Shown: one piece after another, positions 30,994 through 41,152 of the stretch
Layout: every line of letters starts with the position of its first letter
Numbering within the stretch: position 1 is the stretch's first letter
NCBI RefSeq assembly: GCF_900102855.1
Contig: NZ_FMWD01000003.1
Span: 156,140-220,139, forward strand
DNA length: 64,000 nucleotides
Direction of reading: 5' to 3'
Origin: Thiohalomonas denitrificans
GTDB lineage: Bacteria; Pseudomonadota; Gammaproteobacteria; Thiohalomonadales; Thiohalomonadaceae
Translations under genes and position numbers: made by a program
Notes under the pieces: model-generated
Told to the model about the DNA's origin: nothing
The model's database searches: none
The model's input: the letters and a program-made list of their open reading frames with translations, nothing else

Positions 30994-32211
30994 ATGAGTA
31001 AACCGATTTATTTCGACTATTCGGCCACCACCCCGGTGGATCCGCGTGTCGCCGACCAAATGTGTAAATATCTGCGGCCCGACGATAGCCTCTTCGGCAA
31101 TCCGGCTTCCCGTTCGCACAAGTACGGGTGGGACGCCGAGGAGGCGGTTGACAAGGCGCGCCGGGATGTGGCGGCCCTGGTCAATTGCGACCCCAAGGAA
31201 ATCGTCTGGACCTCCGGTGCGACCGAATCCGATAACCTGGCGCTGAAGGGCGCTGCCCATTTTTATGCCAAAAAGGGCAAGCACATCATCACCTCCAAGA
31301 CCGAGCACAAGGCGGTGCTGGACACCTGCCGTCAGCTCGAACGGGAAGGTTTTGAGGTCACTTACCTGGATCCCGAGCCGAACGGCCTGATCTCGCTGAA
31401 GAGCCTCGAAGAGGCGATCCGGGAAGACACCATTCTGGTCTCGATCATGCACGTAAATAACGAGATTGGTGTCATCCAGGACATCGCCGCCATTGGTGAG
31501 TTGATGCGGGAGCGGAAGATCCTGTTCCACGTCGATGCCGCCCAGAGCGCCGGTAAGGTGCCTATCGATCTGAAGAACATGAAGGTCGATCTGATGTCCT
31601 TCTCGGCCCACAAGATTTACGGTCCCAAGGGGATGGGTGCGCTCTACGTGCGTCGCAAACCACGCGTGCGCCTCGAGGCGCAGATGCACGGTGGCGGTCA
31701 TGAACGGGGCATGCGTTCCGGGACACTACCCACCCACCAGATTGTCGGTATGGGTGAGGCGTTCCGCCTGGCTCGCGAGGAGATGGCGAGTGAAAACGAA
31801 CGAATTCGTGCACTCCGCGATCGGCTGCTCAAGGGCATCGAGGACATCGAAGAGGTCTTTGTCAACGGTGACCTGGAGCATCGGGTCCCCCATAACCTGA
31901 ACATCAGTTTCGCCTATGTGGAAGGCGAATCGTTGATGATGGCGCTGTCGGACCTGGCAGTCTCCAGTGGTTCGGCCTGCACCTCGTCCAGTCTTGAACC
32001 GTCCTACGTGCTGCGCGCACTGGGACGCTCCGATGAACTGGCGCACAGCTCTCTCCGGTTCAGTTTCGGCCGCTTCACCACGGAGGCCGAAATCGATCGG
32101 GCTATCGAAATGATTCACGGCAAGATCGCCAAATTACGCGCTCTGTCACCGTTGTGGGAAATGTACAAGGAAGGCATTGATCTCGATTCGGTGCAGTGGA
32201 GTGCTCATTGA
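30994..32211 (+). CDS. iscS: Cysteine desulfurase IscS
   Basis: A 405-residue housekeeping desulfurase that passes cysteine sulfur as persulfide to IscU, and in other organisms to tRNA-thiolation enzymes. It opens with [16 protein letters not shown]. The PLP lysine is Lys207 in [14 protein letters not shown] and the mobile catalytic cysteine is Cys329 in [17 protein letters not shown], one position off E. coli numbering. The C-terminus ends [21 protein letters not shown] as in E. coli. iscU follows after 37 bases. Confidence 0.97.
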   Translation: MSKPIYFDYSATTPVDPRVADQMCKYLRPDDSLFGNPASRSHKYGWDAEEAVDKARRDVAALVNCDPKEIVWTSGATESDNLALKGAAHFYAKKGKHIITSKTEHKAVLDTCRQLEREGFEVTYLDPEPNGLISLKSLEEAIREDTILVSIMHVNNEIGVIQDIAAIGELMRERKILFHVDAAQSAGKVPIDLKNMKVDLMSFSAHKIYGPKGMGALYVRRKPRVRLEAQMHGGGHERGMRSGTLPTHQIVGMGEAFRLAREEMASENERIRALRDRLLKGIEDIEEVFVNGDLEHRVPHNLNISFAYVEGESLMMALSDLAVSSGSACTSSSLEPSYVLRALGRSDELAHSSLRFSFGRFTTEAEIDRAIEMIHGKIAKLRALSPLWEMYKEGIDLDSVQWSAH

Positions 32212-32248
32212 TTTACCATAACCGGCCCTCAGCAGAGAGGTACAGACG

Positions 32249-32677
32249 ATGGCATATAGCGACAAGGTAATTGACCATTACGAGAATCCGCGCAACGTGG
32301 GTTCATTCGAAAAAGACGAGAGCGAAGTGGGCACCGGAATGGTAGGCGCACCCGCTTGCGGCGATGTCATGCGTCTGCAGATCAAGGTGAATGACGAAGG
32401 CGTGATCGAAGATGCCTGTTTCAAGACTTACGGCTGCGGTTCGGCCATCGCTTCCAGCTCCCTTGTGACCGAATGGGTAAAGGGTAAATCCCTGGCGGAC
32501 GCCCTGACCATCAAAAACAAGGACATTGCTGAAGAGTTGGCCCTGCCACCGGTGAAAATTCACTGTTCGGTTCTGGCCGAGGATGCGATTCGGGCGGCGA
32601 TCGACGACTACAAGTCGAAGCGCGGTGAAAAGTCCGGAGCGGATGCCTCGGCCGGTACCGAAGCCAACAGCGCTTAA
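32249..32677 (+). CDS. iscU: Fe-S cluster scaffold IscU
   Basis: A 142-residue scaffold on which clusters are built. The three ligand cysteines are Cys37 (APACGDVM), Cys63 (TYGCGSAI) and Cys106 (IHCSVLAE), with Asp39 beside the first. LPPVK at 99-103 is the HscA-binding motif. It is about 14 residues longer than E. coli IscU because of a hydrophilic tail, GEKSGADASAGTEANSA. That tail may be disordered and lies away from the active site. Confidence 0.97.
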   Translation: MAYSDKVIDHYENPRNVGSFEKDESEVGTGMVGAPACGDVMRLQIKVNDEGVIEDACFKTYGCGSAIASSSLVTEWVKGKSLADALTIKNKDIAEELALPPVKIHCSVLAEDAIRAAIDDYKSKRGEKSGADASAGTEANSA

Positions 32678-32689
32678 GAGGCTATAGAG

Positions 32690-33013
32690 ATGGCAATTAC
32701 CATGACCGAGGCCGCGGCGGAGCGGGTCAAGACATTCCTCGCAAATCGCGGCAAGGGCGTTGGCCTGAGGCTGGGGGTGAAAACCTCCGGCTGCTCGGGC
32801 ATGGCCTATGTGATCGAATTCGCCGATGTGATCGACGATGACGATGAGATCTTCGAAGGGTATGGGGTGAAGGTGATCGTCGACAAGAAAAGTCTTGTCT
32901 ATCTCGACGGCACCGAGCTCGATTTCGCCAGAGAGGGGCTGAACGAAGGGTTTCAGTTCAATAACCCGAACGTGAAGGACGCCTGCGGCTGTGGCGAAAG
33001 CTTCAACATCTGA
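32690..33013 (+). CDS. iscA: A-type Fe-S carrier IscA
   Basis: A 107-residue A-type carrier that takes clusters or iron from the scaffold to target proteins. It begins with [15 protein letters not shown] and has the three conserved cysteines: one in [16 protein letters not shown] and two in ACGCGESF near the C-terminus. It lies 12 bases after iscU in the standard isc order. Confidence 0.96.
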   Translation: MAITMTEAAAERVKTFLANRGKGVGLRLGVKTSGCSGMAYVIEFADVIDDDDEIFEGYGVKVIVDKKSLVYLDGTELDFAREGLNEGFQFNNPNVKDACGCGESFNI

Positions 33014-33024
33014 CGCTGACACCA

Positions 33025-33570
33025 ATGCAGACGAACCTCTCTCAAAACTTCTTCGAGCTGTTCGACCTGCCCGTGGATTTTCAGGTGGATACCGAGGCGC
33101 TGGCACTTCGCTATCGGGAGTTGCAGCGCACGACGCATCCGGATCGTTTCGCCAATGCCGCTGAACAGGAGCGGCGCCTGGCGGTACAGCAGGCCGCTCA
33201 TGTGAATGAGGCCTATCGAACCTTGAAGGACCCCATGGCCCGGGCGCGATATCTGCTCGAGCTGCGGGGCGCCCCTATCGATGAGACCGATACGTCGATG
33301 GACCCGGGCTTTCTTATGGAGCAGATGGAATTGCGGGAGTCGCTGGAAGGGGTCCGCGGCAGTGAAGAGCCGTTTGACACGCTGGATCGCATTCGTAGCG
33401 ATATCGAACATAGGGAGCGCGCCTTGGTCGAAGACCTCGGCATCGCCCTTGGCCATGGTGAAGGCGATGTCCTTGAGCGGGCCAAGGATTCTGTCCGCAA
33501 ACTCCAGTTCATGCGCCGGCTTCTCAGCGAGACCGAGGAGCTTGAAGAGGCGCTGACCCACGAGCTCTGA
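33025..33570 (+). CDS. hscB: Co-chaperone HscB
   Basis: A 181-residue J-type co-chaperone. The J domain has FFELFDLPVDFQVDTEALAL and the HPD tripeptide in RTTHPDRFANAA, which stimulates HscA ATPase. The C-terminal helical domain (FLMEQMELRESLE onward) binds IscU. It lies between iscA and hscA with short spacers, in the expected order. Confidence 0.95.
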   Translation: MQTNLSQNFFELFDLPVDFQVDTEALALRYRELQRTTHPDRFANAAEQERRLAVQQAAHVNEAYRTLKDPMARARYLLELRGAPIDETDTSMDPGFLMEQMELRESLEGVRGSEEPFDTLDRIRSDIEHRERALVEDLGIALGHGEGDVLERAKDSVRKLQFMRRLLSETEELEEALTHEL

Positions 33571-33585
33571 ACCGACCGAGTACAT

Positions 33586-35466
33586 ATGGCACTACTGCAG
33601 ATCAGTGAACCCGGACAATCCGATGCCCCTCACCAACACCGGTTGGCGGCAGGTATCGATCTGGGCACCACCAATTCCCTGGTGGCGACCGTACGTTCTG
33701 GCATGGCCGAAACCCTGCCGGATGAACAGGGCAATCATCTATTGCCGTCCGTCGTGCGCTACCTGGAGGGCGGCGAAACCGTAGTGGGAGAGGCCGCCAA
33801 GGGACAGGCCGCGCTTGATCCGCTCAATACCGTAGCTTCCGTCAAGCGCTTCATGGGGCGCGGTGTCGCGGATGTGAAGAGCCTGGGCTCACGCTTGCCC
33901 TATGAGTTCGTGGAGAGTGAAGCCTCTGCCATGCCGCGTCTGCGAACCGCCGGCGGTGATGTCAGTCCGGTGGAGGTCTCTGCGGAGATCCTCAAGGCGC
34001 TACGAGAACGGGCGGAAAAATCCCTGGGCGGCGAGTTGACCGGGGTGGTGATTACCGTGCCCGCCTACTTTGATGACGCCCAGCGTCAGGCCTCCAAGGA
34101 CGCCGCCAAGTTGGCGGGGCTCAATGTGCTGCGACTGCTGAGTGAGCCGACTGCCGCGGCGGTCGCGTATGGTCTGGATCGCGGTTCGGAAGGGGTTATC
34201 GGCGTCTATGACCTGGGCGGCGGTACCTTCGATATCTCCATTTTGCGGCTCAACAAGGGGGGTTTCGAGGTGCTGGCCACTGCCGGCGACTCCGCCCTGG
34301 GCGGCGACGACATGGATCGGCTGGTGGCGGAATGGATCATGCAGCAGGCCGGCATTGCCGATGATGCCGATCACAAGCAGTTGCGCCGCCTGATGCGCGA
34401 CGCATGCGCCGCCAAGGAGGCGCTTACCCAGAGCGAAACGGCCGAGATCCGGCTGGAGCTTGCGGATGGCACCCACTGGGAAGGCCAACTGGACCGCAAG
34501 CAGTTCAACAGGATTATCGACCCGCTGGTCCGGAAAACCCTGGCCCCATGCCGTCGCGCACTGCGGGATGCGGGTGTCGGGCCCGAAGAGATCAAGGATG
34601 TGGTCATGGTCGGCGGCTCCACCCGTGTGCCGCGTGTGCGTGAAAAGGTCGGGGAATTTTTCAATACCGAGCCCCTGGTAGACATCGACCCGGACCGGGT
34701 CGTCGCGATCGGGGCCGCCATGCAGGCGGATGTGCTTGCCGGCAACAAGCCGGATGACGAAATGCTGTTGCTCGACGTCACGCCGCTGTCTCTGGGCCTG
34801 GAAACCATGGGCGGTCTGGTGGAGAAGGTTATCCCCCGGAACACCACGATTCCCGTGGCCCGCGCCCAGGACTTTACCACCTACAAGGATGGTCAGACCG
34901 CCATGGCGGTTCACGTGGTGCAGGGGGAGCGCGAACTGGTTTCCGACTGTCGCTCCCTGGCTCGCTTTGAGTTGCGGGGGATACCTCCTCTGGCGGCGGG
35001 AGCGGCCCGTATTCGCGTCACCTTCCAGGTGGATGCCGACGGTCTGCTGTCGGTTACGGCCCGGGAGCAGACCACCGGATTGGAATCGAGCATACAGGTG
35101 AAGCCGTCCTACGGCCTGACCGACTCGGAAATCGAGGAGATGTTGCGGGATTCCATGGACCATGCCCGTGAGGACATGGATGCCCGTAATCTGCGTGAAC
35201 AGCAGGTGGAGGCCGAGCGCATTCTCGAGGCGCTGGAGCATGCGCTCGAAGTGGACGGGGATCGCCTGCTCTCCAGCGAGGAGCGCGAGGCGCTGGAGCG
35301 GAGCATGGGTATCGTCCGGGAGGCCATCGGCGAGAACGACTACTCTCTGCTCAAACGCCGTACCGACGAGCTTAACCGACTTTCCGCGGAGTTCGCCGCC
35401 CGCCGGATGAATGCCTCAATCCAGGAGGCGCTGTCCGGTCAGAGCGTGGACGAATTTGAAAAGTAG
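33586..35466 (+). CDS. hscA: Hsp70-type chaperone HscA
   Basis: A 626-residue Hsp70 dedicated to Fe-S cluster release from IscU. The nucleotide-binding domain shows [47 protein letters not shown] and [19 protein letters not shown]. The substrate-binding domain starts near [16 protein letters not shown], followed by a helical lid. It lacks the long DnaK tail, as expected for HscA. A 227-base repeat element separates it from fdx. Confidence 0.96.
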   Translation: MALLQISEPGQSDAPHQHRLAAGIDLGTTNSLVATVRSGMAETLPDEQGNHLLPSVVRYLEGGETVVGEAAKGQAALDPLNTVASVKRFMGRGVADVKSLGSRLPYEFVESEASAMPRLRTAGGDVSPVEVSAEILKALRERAEKSLGGELTGVVITVPAYFDDAQRQASKDAAKLAGLNVLRLLSEPTAAAVAYGLDRGSEGVIGVYDLGGGTFDISILRLNKGGFEVLATAGDSALGGDDMDRLVAEWIMQQAGIADDADHKQLRRLMRDACAAKEALTQSETAEIRLELADGTHWEGQLDRKQFNRIIDPLVRKTLAPCRRALRDAGVGPEEIKDVVMVGGSTRVPRVREKVGEFFNTEPLVDIDPDRVVAIGAAMQADVLAGNKPDDEMLLLDVTPLSLGLETMGGLVEKVIPRNTTIPVARAQDFTTYKDGQTAMAVHVVQGERELVSDCRSLARFELRGIPPLAAGAARIRVTFQVDADGLLSVTAREQTTGLESSIQVKPSYGLTDSEIEEMLRDSMDHAREDMDARNLREQQVEAERILEALEHALEVDGDRLLSSEEREALERSMGIVREAIGENDYSLLKRRTDELNRLSAEFAARRMNASIQEALSGQSVDEFEK

Positions 35467-35482
35467 AGCCGTTTATTTTCTT

Positions 35483-35709
35483 AACCGCAAAGGCGCAAAG
35501 AGCGCAAAGGAAAGCCATAAAGTATACAGAGCGGGCGTGCACTGCCCCTCGAGCGCCTCAATCGCGAGTTAGGAGCCCGGCCTCAGGCACGGGAATTGCG
35601 GCGCGGGTTAATGCCCCGCATGGGGTTGTGCCGCTCCTCCTACGGCAGCACCTCTGTTTCTCGATGCTTTGTCCGCGGGTCTTGGTGTCCTTTGCGTCTT
35701 TGCGGTGAG
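35483..35709. repeat. Inverted-repeat intergenic element, GCAAAG type
   Basis: The left arm at 35483-35510 reads ACCGCAAAGGCGCAAAGAG and continues with a third GCAAAG. The right arm at 35689-35709 (CCTTTGCGTCTTTGCGGTGA) is its partial reverse complement. The 180-base centre has no supported gene. The element lies between hscA and fdx and leaves the fdx ribosome binding site (TAGGAG) intact downstream. Confidence 0.75.
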
Positions 35710-35730
35710 ATCCTTAGTAGGAGTTTAAGA

Positions 35731-36069
35731 ATGCCCCAGATCATCGTTTTACCCCATGAAGAACTCTGCCCCGAGGGAGCGGTTTTCGAAGCCGAGCCCG
35801 GTACCGTGCTGATCGAGGCGGCCCTGGCCAATGGTATCGAGATCGAGCATGCGTGTGAGAAGTCCTGCGCCTGTACTACCTGCCACATCGTCGTTCGCGA
35901 GGGTTTCGACTCGCTGAACGAAGCGGAGGAAACTGAAGAAGACATGCTCGATAAAGCCTGGGGTCTCGAACCGGAGTCCCGTCTCTCCTGTCAGGCGGTC
36001 GTGGGCGAGGAAGACCTGACTGTGGAGATCCCGAAATACACGATCAACATGGTTTCGGAAAGCAACTGA
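35731..36069 (+). CDS. fdx: ISC-type [2Fe-2S] ferredoxin
   Basis: A 112-residue adrenodoxin-type ferredoxin that donates electrons during cluster assembly. Ligands follow the pattern HACEKSCACTTCHIVV (Cys-x5-Cys-x2-Cys) with the fourth cysteine in RLSCQAVV. The conserved acidic stretch EETEEDMLDKAWGLEPESRL, which binds IscS in E. coli, is present. The ATG has TAGGAG seven bases upstream; a longer open frame from 35596 runs through the repeat element and is rejected. Confidence 0.96.
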   Translation: MPQIIVLPHEELCPEGAVFEAEPGTVLIEAALANGIEIEHACEKSCACTTCHIVVREGFDSLNEAEETEEDMLDKAWGLEPESRLSCQAVVGEEDLTVEIPKYTINMVSESN

Positions 36070-36083
36070 ACCGAACAGCCGGA

Positions 36084-36216
36084 AACCACGGGGGACACGG
36101 GGCTCACGGGGAACTGCAGTTCAGATAAATGCGGCTTCCCTGTATTCCGCACCAAGTCCGGAAAGCACGAGAGCCCCAGCAAAGAAAATCCCCGTGTCCC
36201 CCGTGCTCCCCGTGGT
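36084..36216. repeat. Inverted-repeat intergenic element, CACGGGG type
   Basis: The left arm at 36084-36112 has three tandem units, CCACGGGGGA, CACGGGGCT and CACGGGGA. The right arm at 36189-36216 is its reverse complement with few mismatches, ending CTCCCCGTGGT. It lies between fdx and iscX, and the iscX ribosome binding site starts a few bases after it. Confidence 0.75.
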
Positions 36217-36238
36217 AAAAACAACAGGAGTCGAGAAA

Positions 36239-36439
36239 ATGGGCTTGAGATGGACGGACGTGCAGGATATCGCCATTGAGCTGGATGAGGCCCATCCGGA
36301 TGTCGACCCCCAATACGTACGGTTTACCGATCTGCACCAGTGGGTATGCGGCATCGACGAGTTCGAGGACGACCCGGAAAGCTCAAGCGAGGGAATCCTC
36401 GAGGCCATCCAGATGGCGTGGATTGACGAACGGGACTGA
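36239..36439 (+). CDS. iscX: Fe-S assembly protein IscX
   Basis: A 66-residue acidic protein, typical in length. It has WTDVQDIAIELDEAHPDVDP, RFTDLHQWV and a final EAIQMAWIDERD. IscX binds IscS and iron and modulates cluster assembly. The ATG follows AGGAG at seven bases; the longer frame from 36194 begins inside the repeat arm. It is the last isc gene, as in E. coli. Confidence 0.95.
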   Translation: MGLRWTDVQDIAIELDEAHPDVDPQYVRFTDLHQWVCGIDEFEDDPESSSEGILEAIQMAWIDERD

Positions 36440-36445
36440 CGAAAG

Positions 36446-36525
36446 AACCACGGGGAGCACGGGGGACACGGGGAGAATGCATTTGGCACTTGCAGTTCCC
36501 CGTGCTCCCCGTGTTCCCCGTGGTT
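36446..36525. repeat. Compact palindromic intergenic element, CACGGGG type
   Basis: An 80-base nearly perfect palindrome. The left arm at 36446-36475 has three CACGGGG-type units, the right arm at 36496-36525 is the complement ending CCCCGTGGTT, and a 20-base loop lies between. It starts six bases after the iscX stop and may serve as a processing site or attenuator before ndk. Confidence 0.75.
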
Positions 36526-36647
36526 GAAGATCTGTGCTGGAACGCCCCCCTAAGCCCGCGTATAATCGCGGGTTTAGCGTATTCGGGGACAGGAAGGAAA
36601 CTTTCCCGCCGCTGGGGTCACAAATAAAATGACGGGGTTTTTTCCAT

Positions 36648-37079
36648 ATGGCAGTTGAGCGCACTCTTTCCATCATCAAGCCGGATGCGGTAGCCAAGAA
36701 CGTTATCGGTGATATCTACAGCCGTTTCGAAAAGGCAGGCCTGAGCATCGTGGCCGCCAGGATGCTGCAGCTGAGCCGGGAGCAGGCCGAAGGCTTTTAT
36801 GCAGTCCACAAGGAGCGCCCGTTCTTCAAGGATCTGGTGGAATTCATGATGTCCGGTCCGGTGATGGTGCAGGTGCTCGAAGGTGAAAATGCCATAGCCA
36901 AAAACCGCGAAGTCATGGGTGCCACAAACCCCAAGGAAGCCGCACCGGGCACCATCCGGGCCGATTTCGCCTCCAGCATTGGTACCAATGCAGTGCATGG
37001 GTCCGACGCCCCGGAGACAGCCAAACAGGAAATCGAATTCTTTTTCAAGCCCGAGGAAATCTGCCCGCGCAGTCGTTGA
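36648..37079 (+). CDS. ndk: Nucleoside-diphosphate kinase
   Basis: A 143-residue enzyme that balances nucleoside triphosphates with ATP. It shows [38 protein letters not shown] and the catalytic histidine in [17 protein letters not shown]. Length is standard. It lies between iscX and rlmN, an order known from other gammaproteobacteria. Confidence 0.97.
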   Translation: MAVERTLSIIKPDAVAKNVIGDIYSRFEKAGLSIVAARMLQLSREQAEGFYAVHKERPFFKDLVEFMMSGPVMVQVLEGENAIAKNREVMGATNPKEAAPGTIRADFASSIGTNAVHGSDAPETAKQEIEFFFKPEEICPRSR

Positions 37080-37116
37080 GAGCGTGAGGTCGATTCCCTT
37101 CGTGAGGCGGAGGGTT

Positions 37117-38232
37117 ATGGCAGATAGCCGTGACAAAAAGCAGAACCTCGTCGGGATGCCCCGACGAGAGCTGGAGGCCTTCTTCACCGAAATGGGGGAG
37201 AAGGCCTTCCGCGCTTCTCAGGTAATGAAATGGATCTACCACCAGGGGGTGGATCATTTCGACCATATGAGCAACCTGGGCAAGGCATTGCGCACCCGGC
37301 TGGCGGAGCGGGCCGGGATCCGTTTGCCTGAAATCAGTTTGGACCAACCCTCCCGTGACGGCACCCGGAAATGGGTGCTGCGTCTGGAAGATGATAATCA
37401 TGTCGAGATGGTCTTTATCCCCGAAGGGGACCGCGGCACGCTTTGCGTTTCATCGCAGGTGGGCTGCACTCTCGCCTGCAGCTTCTGTTCGACGGCCCGC
37501 CAGGGTTTCAACCGCAATCTCAGCGCTGCCGAGATCATCGGGCAGGTGGTGGTTGCAGCCCGCGCATTGGGCCTGCCCGAAAACAAGGGTGAGCGGGTGC
37601 TGACCAATATCGTTTTGATGGGCATGGGCGAACCGTTGATGAACTTTGACGAGGTGGTGGCATCAATGGAACTGATGCAGGACGACCTCGCCTTCGGGGT
37701 TTCCAAGCGGCGCATCACTCTCAGCACGGCCGGTGTGGTGCCGCGGATTGAACGGCTGCGGGAGGTCAGTGACGTCAGCCTCGCCGTTTCCCTGCATGCT
37801 CCGGAGGATGCCTTGCGTGATGAGCTGGTGCCCATCAATCGCAAATACCCGATAGCGCAGCTGATGGCCGCCTGCCGGCACTATGTGGAAGGGAAGCCTC
37901 ACCGGCGCGTCACCTTCGAGTATGTCATGCTGGAGGGCGTGAATGATTCTCCCGAGCATGCCCGCAAGCTGGTGCGGCTGCTGCGCACGGTGCCGGCCAA
38001 GCTGAACCTGATTCCTTTTAACGCTTTCCCGGGGGCCCCCTATCGCTGCTCGAGCCAGGAAAGTATCGATCGGTTCCGCGACATCATCATGGCGGCGGGT
38101 ATCATCACGGTGACACGCAAGACGCGCGGCGAAGATATCGATGCCGCGTGCGGTCAGCTGGTGGGAAAGGTTCTGGACCGGACCCGCCGCAGTGAACGCC
38201 ATATCATCTTTCGAGGAGAAGTCGGTCCATGA
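37117..38232 (+). CDS. rlmN: Dual-specificity 23S rRNA/tRNA adenine-C2 methyltransferase RlmN
   Basis: A 371-residue radical SAM enzyme that methylates A2503 of 23S rRNA and A37 of some tRNAs. The 4Fe-4S ligands are Cys117, Cys121 and Cys124 in [18 protein letters not shown]. The second catalytic cysteine is Cys345 in [12 protein letters not shown]. Other motifs are [20 protein letters not shown] and [11 protein letters not shown]. The ATG at 37117 follows GGCGGAGGG; an in-frame extension into ndk is not believed. It overlaps pilW by four bases (ATGA). Confidence 0.96.
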   Translation: MADSRDKKQNLVGMPRRELEAFFTEMGEKAFRASQVMKWIYHQGVDHFDHMSNLGKALRTRLAERAGIRLPEISLDQPSRDGTRKWVLRLEDDNHVEMVFIPEGDRGTLCVSSQVGCTLACSFCSTARQGFNRNLSAAEIIGQVVVAARALGLPENKGERVLTNIVLMGMGEPLMNFDEVVASMELMQDDLAFGVSKRRITLSTAGVVPRIERLREVSDVSLAVSLHAPEDALRDELVPINRKYPIAQLMAACRHYVEGKPHRRVTFEYVMLEGVNDSPEHARKLVRLLRTVPAKLNLIPFNAFPGAPYRCSSQESIDRFRDIIMAAGIITVTRKTRGEDIDAACGQLVGKVLDRTRRSERHIIFRGEVGP

Positions 38233-38972
38233 GACGAGTCGCCGCCATCCTGATCCTGGGAGCAGGCCTCGCGCTGGCGGGCTGTGCCGGTACACCGACA
38301 CAGCACGCTGAGAAAAGTGCTGAAGTGAACGCGCAGATGGGATTGCGTTACATGCAGCAGGGCAATAACGAGCGCGCAATGGAAAAGCTCCAGCGCGCCC
38401 TTTCTTTCGACCAGAGACATGGTGGGGCAAACCACTATCTGGCGATTCTCTATCAGCGGCTGGATCGGCCCGAAGACGCCGAGGTGCATTTTCGCCGAGC
38501 CATTCGCGCCCTGCCGGATGATTCGTCGCTGCTGAATAACTTCGGGGCGTTTCTGTGCAGTTCGGGTCAGTATGAGGAGGGCGAAGGGCTCTTCCTGGAA
38601 GTACTGGATGATCCCGTTTATCCACAGCGTCCTGCGGTGCATGAAAATCTGGGGCTATGCAAGACCCGCCAGGGGAACCTGCAGGAGGCTGAAACCTATC
38701 TGCGCAAGGCCCTTTCGCAGAATCCGAGAATGCACAAATCACTGTTCGGAATGGCCGATCTCAGTTACCAGAAGGGTAACTACCTGTCTGCACGCGCCTA
38801 TCTTCAGCGCTATCGCGACGTGGCGCGACATACCCCCCAGTCGCTGTGGCTGGGCATCAGGATCGAGAGGGAGTTGGGTGACCGGGATGCCCTCTCCAGC
38901 TACGAAATGCATCTGAAGAATCGGTTTCCCGATTCCAGACAGGCACGTCTTCTCCAGGAGTCGGAGCAATAA
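38229..38972 (+). CDS. pilW: Type IV pilus pilotin-like TPR lipoprotein PilW/PilF
   Basis: A 247-residue outer-membrane lipoprotein. The lipobox is LAGC (Cys19) after a short signal. Repeated TPR units follow, for example [60 protein letters not shown] and [20 protein letters not shown]. In Pseudomonas and Neisseria this protein is needed to assemble the PilQ secretin. Its place between rlmN and rodZ is typical. Confidence 0.92.
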   Translation: MRRVAAILILGAGLALAGCAGTPTQHAEKSAEVNAQMGLRYMQQGNNERAMEKLQRALSFDQRHGGANHYLAILYQRLDRPEDAEVHFRRAIRALPDDSSLLNNFGAFLCSSGQYEEGEGLFLEVLDDPVYPQRPAVHENLGLCKTRQGNLQEAETYLRKALSQNPRMHKSLFGMADLSYQKGNYLSARAYLQRYRDVARHTPQSLWLGIRIERELGDRDALSSYEMHLKNRFPDSRQARLLQESEQ

Positions 38973-39958
38973 TGAGCGAGTCTGAGAATGAAATTGTGAA
39001 TGATACCGTCGAGGATCAGCGAACCTCGGAGCAGCAGAATGAAGGGCCGGGTCGCCGTCTGCGTGAGGCGCGTGAGGCCCAGAGCCTCTCCCGTGAGAGC
39101 GTGGCGTCGGAGTTGCGGCTGCAGACCCGGATGGTCGCCGCGCTTGAAGAGGATGATGACAGCTCGATGCCTCCTCCTGCGTTCGTGATCGGCTATCTCC
39201 GGAGCTATGCACGGAGGCTTGGTCTGCCGGCGGACGAGATTGTCCGGGCCTATGAACAGAACCTGGAAGGACCTCCGCAGGAGATCGTGTCGAGAGTCAG
39301 GAAAAGCCAGGTTTCGAGCCGTGATCTTCCGGTTCGCATGGTCACCTGGTTGATCTTTATCGGCCTGGGTGCACTCCTTGTGGTCTGGTGGCTGTCCCAA
39401 CAGCCTGCCCACGAAGAGCCGGTAACCGAGCCGGAAGTCGCCACGGTGGCCCCCGAAACCACACCGAGTGCTCCGGAGTCACTGGCTTCGCAGCAGCAGG
39501 CGCAAAGCTCCGAAAGGCCTGAGCCCGCTGCCGAAGGCGATTCCCAATCGCCCGTGTTCACCGAGTCGGAAGCGTCCGCGTCCGGGGAGCCGACGTTGGT
39601 GGCACCGAATACGCTGGACTCGGTACCGGAAACGCAATCGCAGGCGGCGGAGGTCGAAGCCGTATCACAACCGGAACCGGAACCGACCACCACCGCAACC
39701 GGCCTCCGTCTGGAGTTCGAGGCGGACAGCTGGACACAGGTGACCAATGCTGACGGTCAGCAACTGGTATCCAGGGTTATCAAGGCGGGTCGTACACTCC
39801 GTTTTACTGACAAGCCGCCGTTCCGGGTAATACTGGGCTATGCGCCTGGTGTCACGGTTCACTACCAGGGGGAGCGGTTCGATCCCACCCCCTATGTACG
39901 AAGGGATGTCGCCCGCTTCAGCATCGGTGCGTCGGACGACCAGAACGGGGAGAACTGA
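38972..39958 (+). CDS. rodZ: Cytoskeletal protein RodZ
   Basis: A 328-residue inner-membrane protein that ties the MreB cytoskeleton to the cell-wall machinery. A cytoplasmic helix-turn-helix domain (GRRLREAREAQSLSRESVAS, FVIGYLRSYARRLGL) is followed by a transmembrane helix (VTWLIFIGLGALLVVWWL, about residues 122-140). Then comes a long Pro/Glu/Ser-rich linker and a C-terminal periplasmic domain, LRLEFEADSWTQVTNADGQQ. The ATG overlaps the pilW stop by one base (TAATG). Confidence 0.93.
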   Translation: MSESENEIVNDTVEDQRTSEQQNEGPGRRLREAREAQSLSRESVASELRLQTRMVAALEEDDDSSMPPPAFVIGYLRSYARRLGLPADEIVRAYEQNLEGPPQEIVSRVRKSQVSSRDLPVRMVTWLIFIGLGALLVVWWLSQQPAHEEPVTEPEVATVAPETTPSAPESLASQQQAQSSERPEPAAEGDSQSPVFTESEASASGEPTLVAPNTLDSVPETQSQAAEVEAVSQPEPEPTTTATGLRLEFEADSWTQVTNADGQQLVSRVIKAGRTLRFTDKPPFRVILGYAPGVTVHYQGERFDPTPYVRRDVARFSIGASDDQNGEN

Positions 39959-39961
39959 GCG

Positions 39962-41050
39962 ATGACCTTTACTCCCATTCAACGCCGCAAGACCCGGCAG
40001 ATTCACGTGGGTTCGGTGCCCGTCGGTGGTGATGCGCCGATTTCAGTCCAGAGCATGACCAACACCGATACCCACGACGTAGCCGCCACGGTGGCTCAGG
40101 TGAAGGCGCTGGAAGCGGTGGGGGCGGATCTCGTGCGCGTGTCGGTGCCGACGATGGATGCCGCGGAGGCGTTCGGAAAGATTCGCCGGCAGGTGAATGT
40201 GCCGCTGATTGCAGATATTCATTTCGACTACCGCATCGCGCTTCGTGTGCTGGAGCTGGGCGTCGACTGCCTGCGCATCAATCCGGGCAATATCGGCCGC
40301 GAAGATCGCGTGAGATCGCTGGTGGAGGCGGCGCGCGATACGCAGGTCCCCATCCGCATCGGCGTGAATGCCGGCTCGTTGGAGAAGGACCTGCAGAAGA
40401 AATACGGCGAGCCAACCGCCGATGCCTTGGTTGAATCGGCGCTCAAGCACATCGATATTCTCGACCGACTGGACTTTCCCGATTTCAAGGTCAGCCTCAA
40501 GGCTTCCGAGATCTTCATGACGGTGGAGGCCTACCGCAAACTGGCCGCACAAATCGAGCAGCCCCTGCACCTGGGGATTACCGAGGCGGGGGGGCTGCGC
40601 TCCGGCACCGTAAAATCGGCCATCGGCATGGGAATGCTGCTTTCGGAAGGGATTGGCGACACCCTGCGGGTCTCCCTCGCGGCGGATCCGGTGGAGGAGA
40701 TCAAGGTCGGCTTCGACATGCTGAAGAGCCTGCACCTGCGCAGCAAGGGCATTAACCTTATTGCCTGTCCCTCCTGTTCACGGCAGAACTTTGACGTCAT
40801 CAGCACCGTCAATGAACTGGAGGCGCGTCTGGAAGACATTCTGGAGCCGCTGGATGTGGCAGTGATAGGCTGTGTCGTCAATGGGCCCGGTGAGGCCCGC
40901 GAGGCCAATCTGGGTATCGTCGGCGGTGAGCCCAACCTGCTCTATGTGGGGGGGAAGCCGGACCACAAAGTGGATAACAAGACTCTGGTGGACGAGCTCG
41001 AAAGCAATATTCGCGCCGAAATCGAACGCCGGCGTGAAGAAGAGGGCTAA
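39962..41050 (+). CDS. ispG: (E)-4-hydroxy-3-methylbut-2-enyl-diphosphate synthase
   Basis: A 362-residue 4Fe-4S enzyme of the MEP isoprenoid pathway. Family motifs are [20 protein letters not shown] and [13 protein letters not shown], with cluster cysteines in [14 protein letters not shown] and [20 protein letters not shown]. Length fits the bacterial short form. It depends on the Fe-S system encoded just upstream. A CAAAG-type repeat begins on its last codon. Confidence 0.96.
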   Translation: MTFTPIQRRKTRQIHVGSVPVGGDAPISVQSMTNTDTHDVAATVAQVKALEAVGADLVRVSVPTMDAAEAFGKIRRQVNVPLIADIHFDYRIALRVLELGVDCLRINPGNIGREDRVRSLVEAARDTQVPIRIGVNAGSLEKDLQKKYGEPTADALVESALKHIDILDRLDFPDFKVSLKASEIFMTVEAYRKLAAQIEQPLHLGITEAGGLRSGTVKSAIGMGMLLSEGIGDTLRVSLAADPVEEIKVGFDMLKSLHLRSKGINLIACPSCSRQNFDVISTVNELEARLEDILEPLDVAVIGCVVNGPGEAREANLGIVGGEPNLLYVGGKPDHKVDNKTLVDELESNIRAEIERRREEEG

Positions 41051-41130
41051 CCGTAAAGACGCAAAGAGCGCAAAGGATTCTCTTTCTTTGATCCCGCGTT
41101 TCTTTGCGACCTTGGCGCCTTTGCGGTGAA
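41049..41130. repeat. Inverted-repeat intergenic element, GCAAAG type
   Basis: The left arm starts at the ispG stop codon, with ACCGTAAAGACGCAAAGAGC and another CAAAGG. The right arm at 41099-41130 ends CCTTTGCGGTGAA. The two arms are partly complementary around a short centre. It occupies most of the ispG-hisS gap. Confidence 0.7.
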
Positions 41131-41152
41131 TTGATTTTTTAGGGGAGTTCAG

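Noticed and set aside
29638-31701. 687-codon reverse-strand open frame
   Set aside because: It runs antisense through two well-supported cysteine desulfurase genes; high GC creates long empty frames on the opposite strand.
36446-36525. Intrinsic terminator after iscX
   Set aside because: A very stable palindrome, but no T-run on the forward strand and the arms match a dispersed repeat family.
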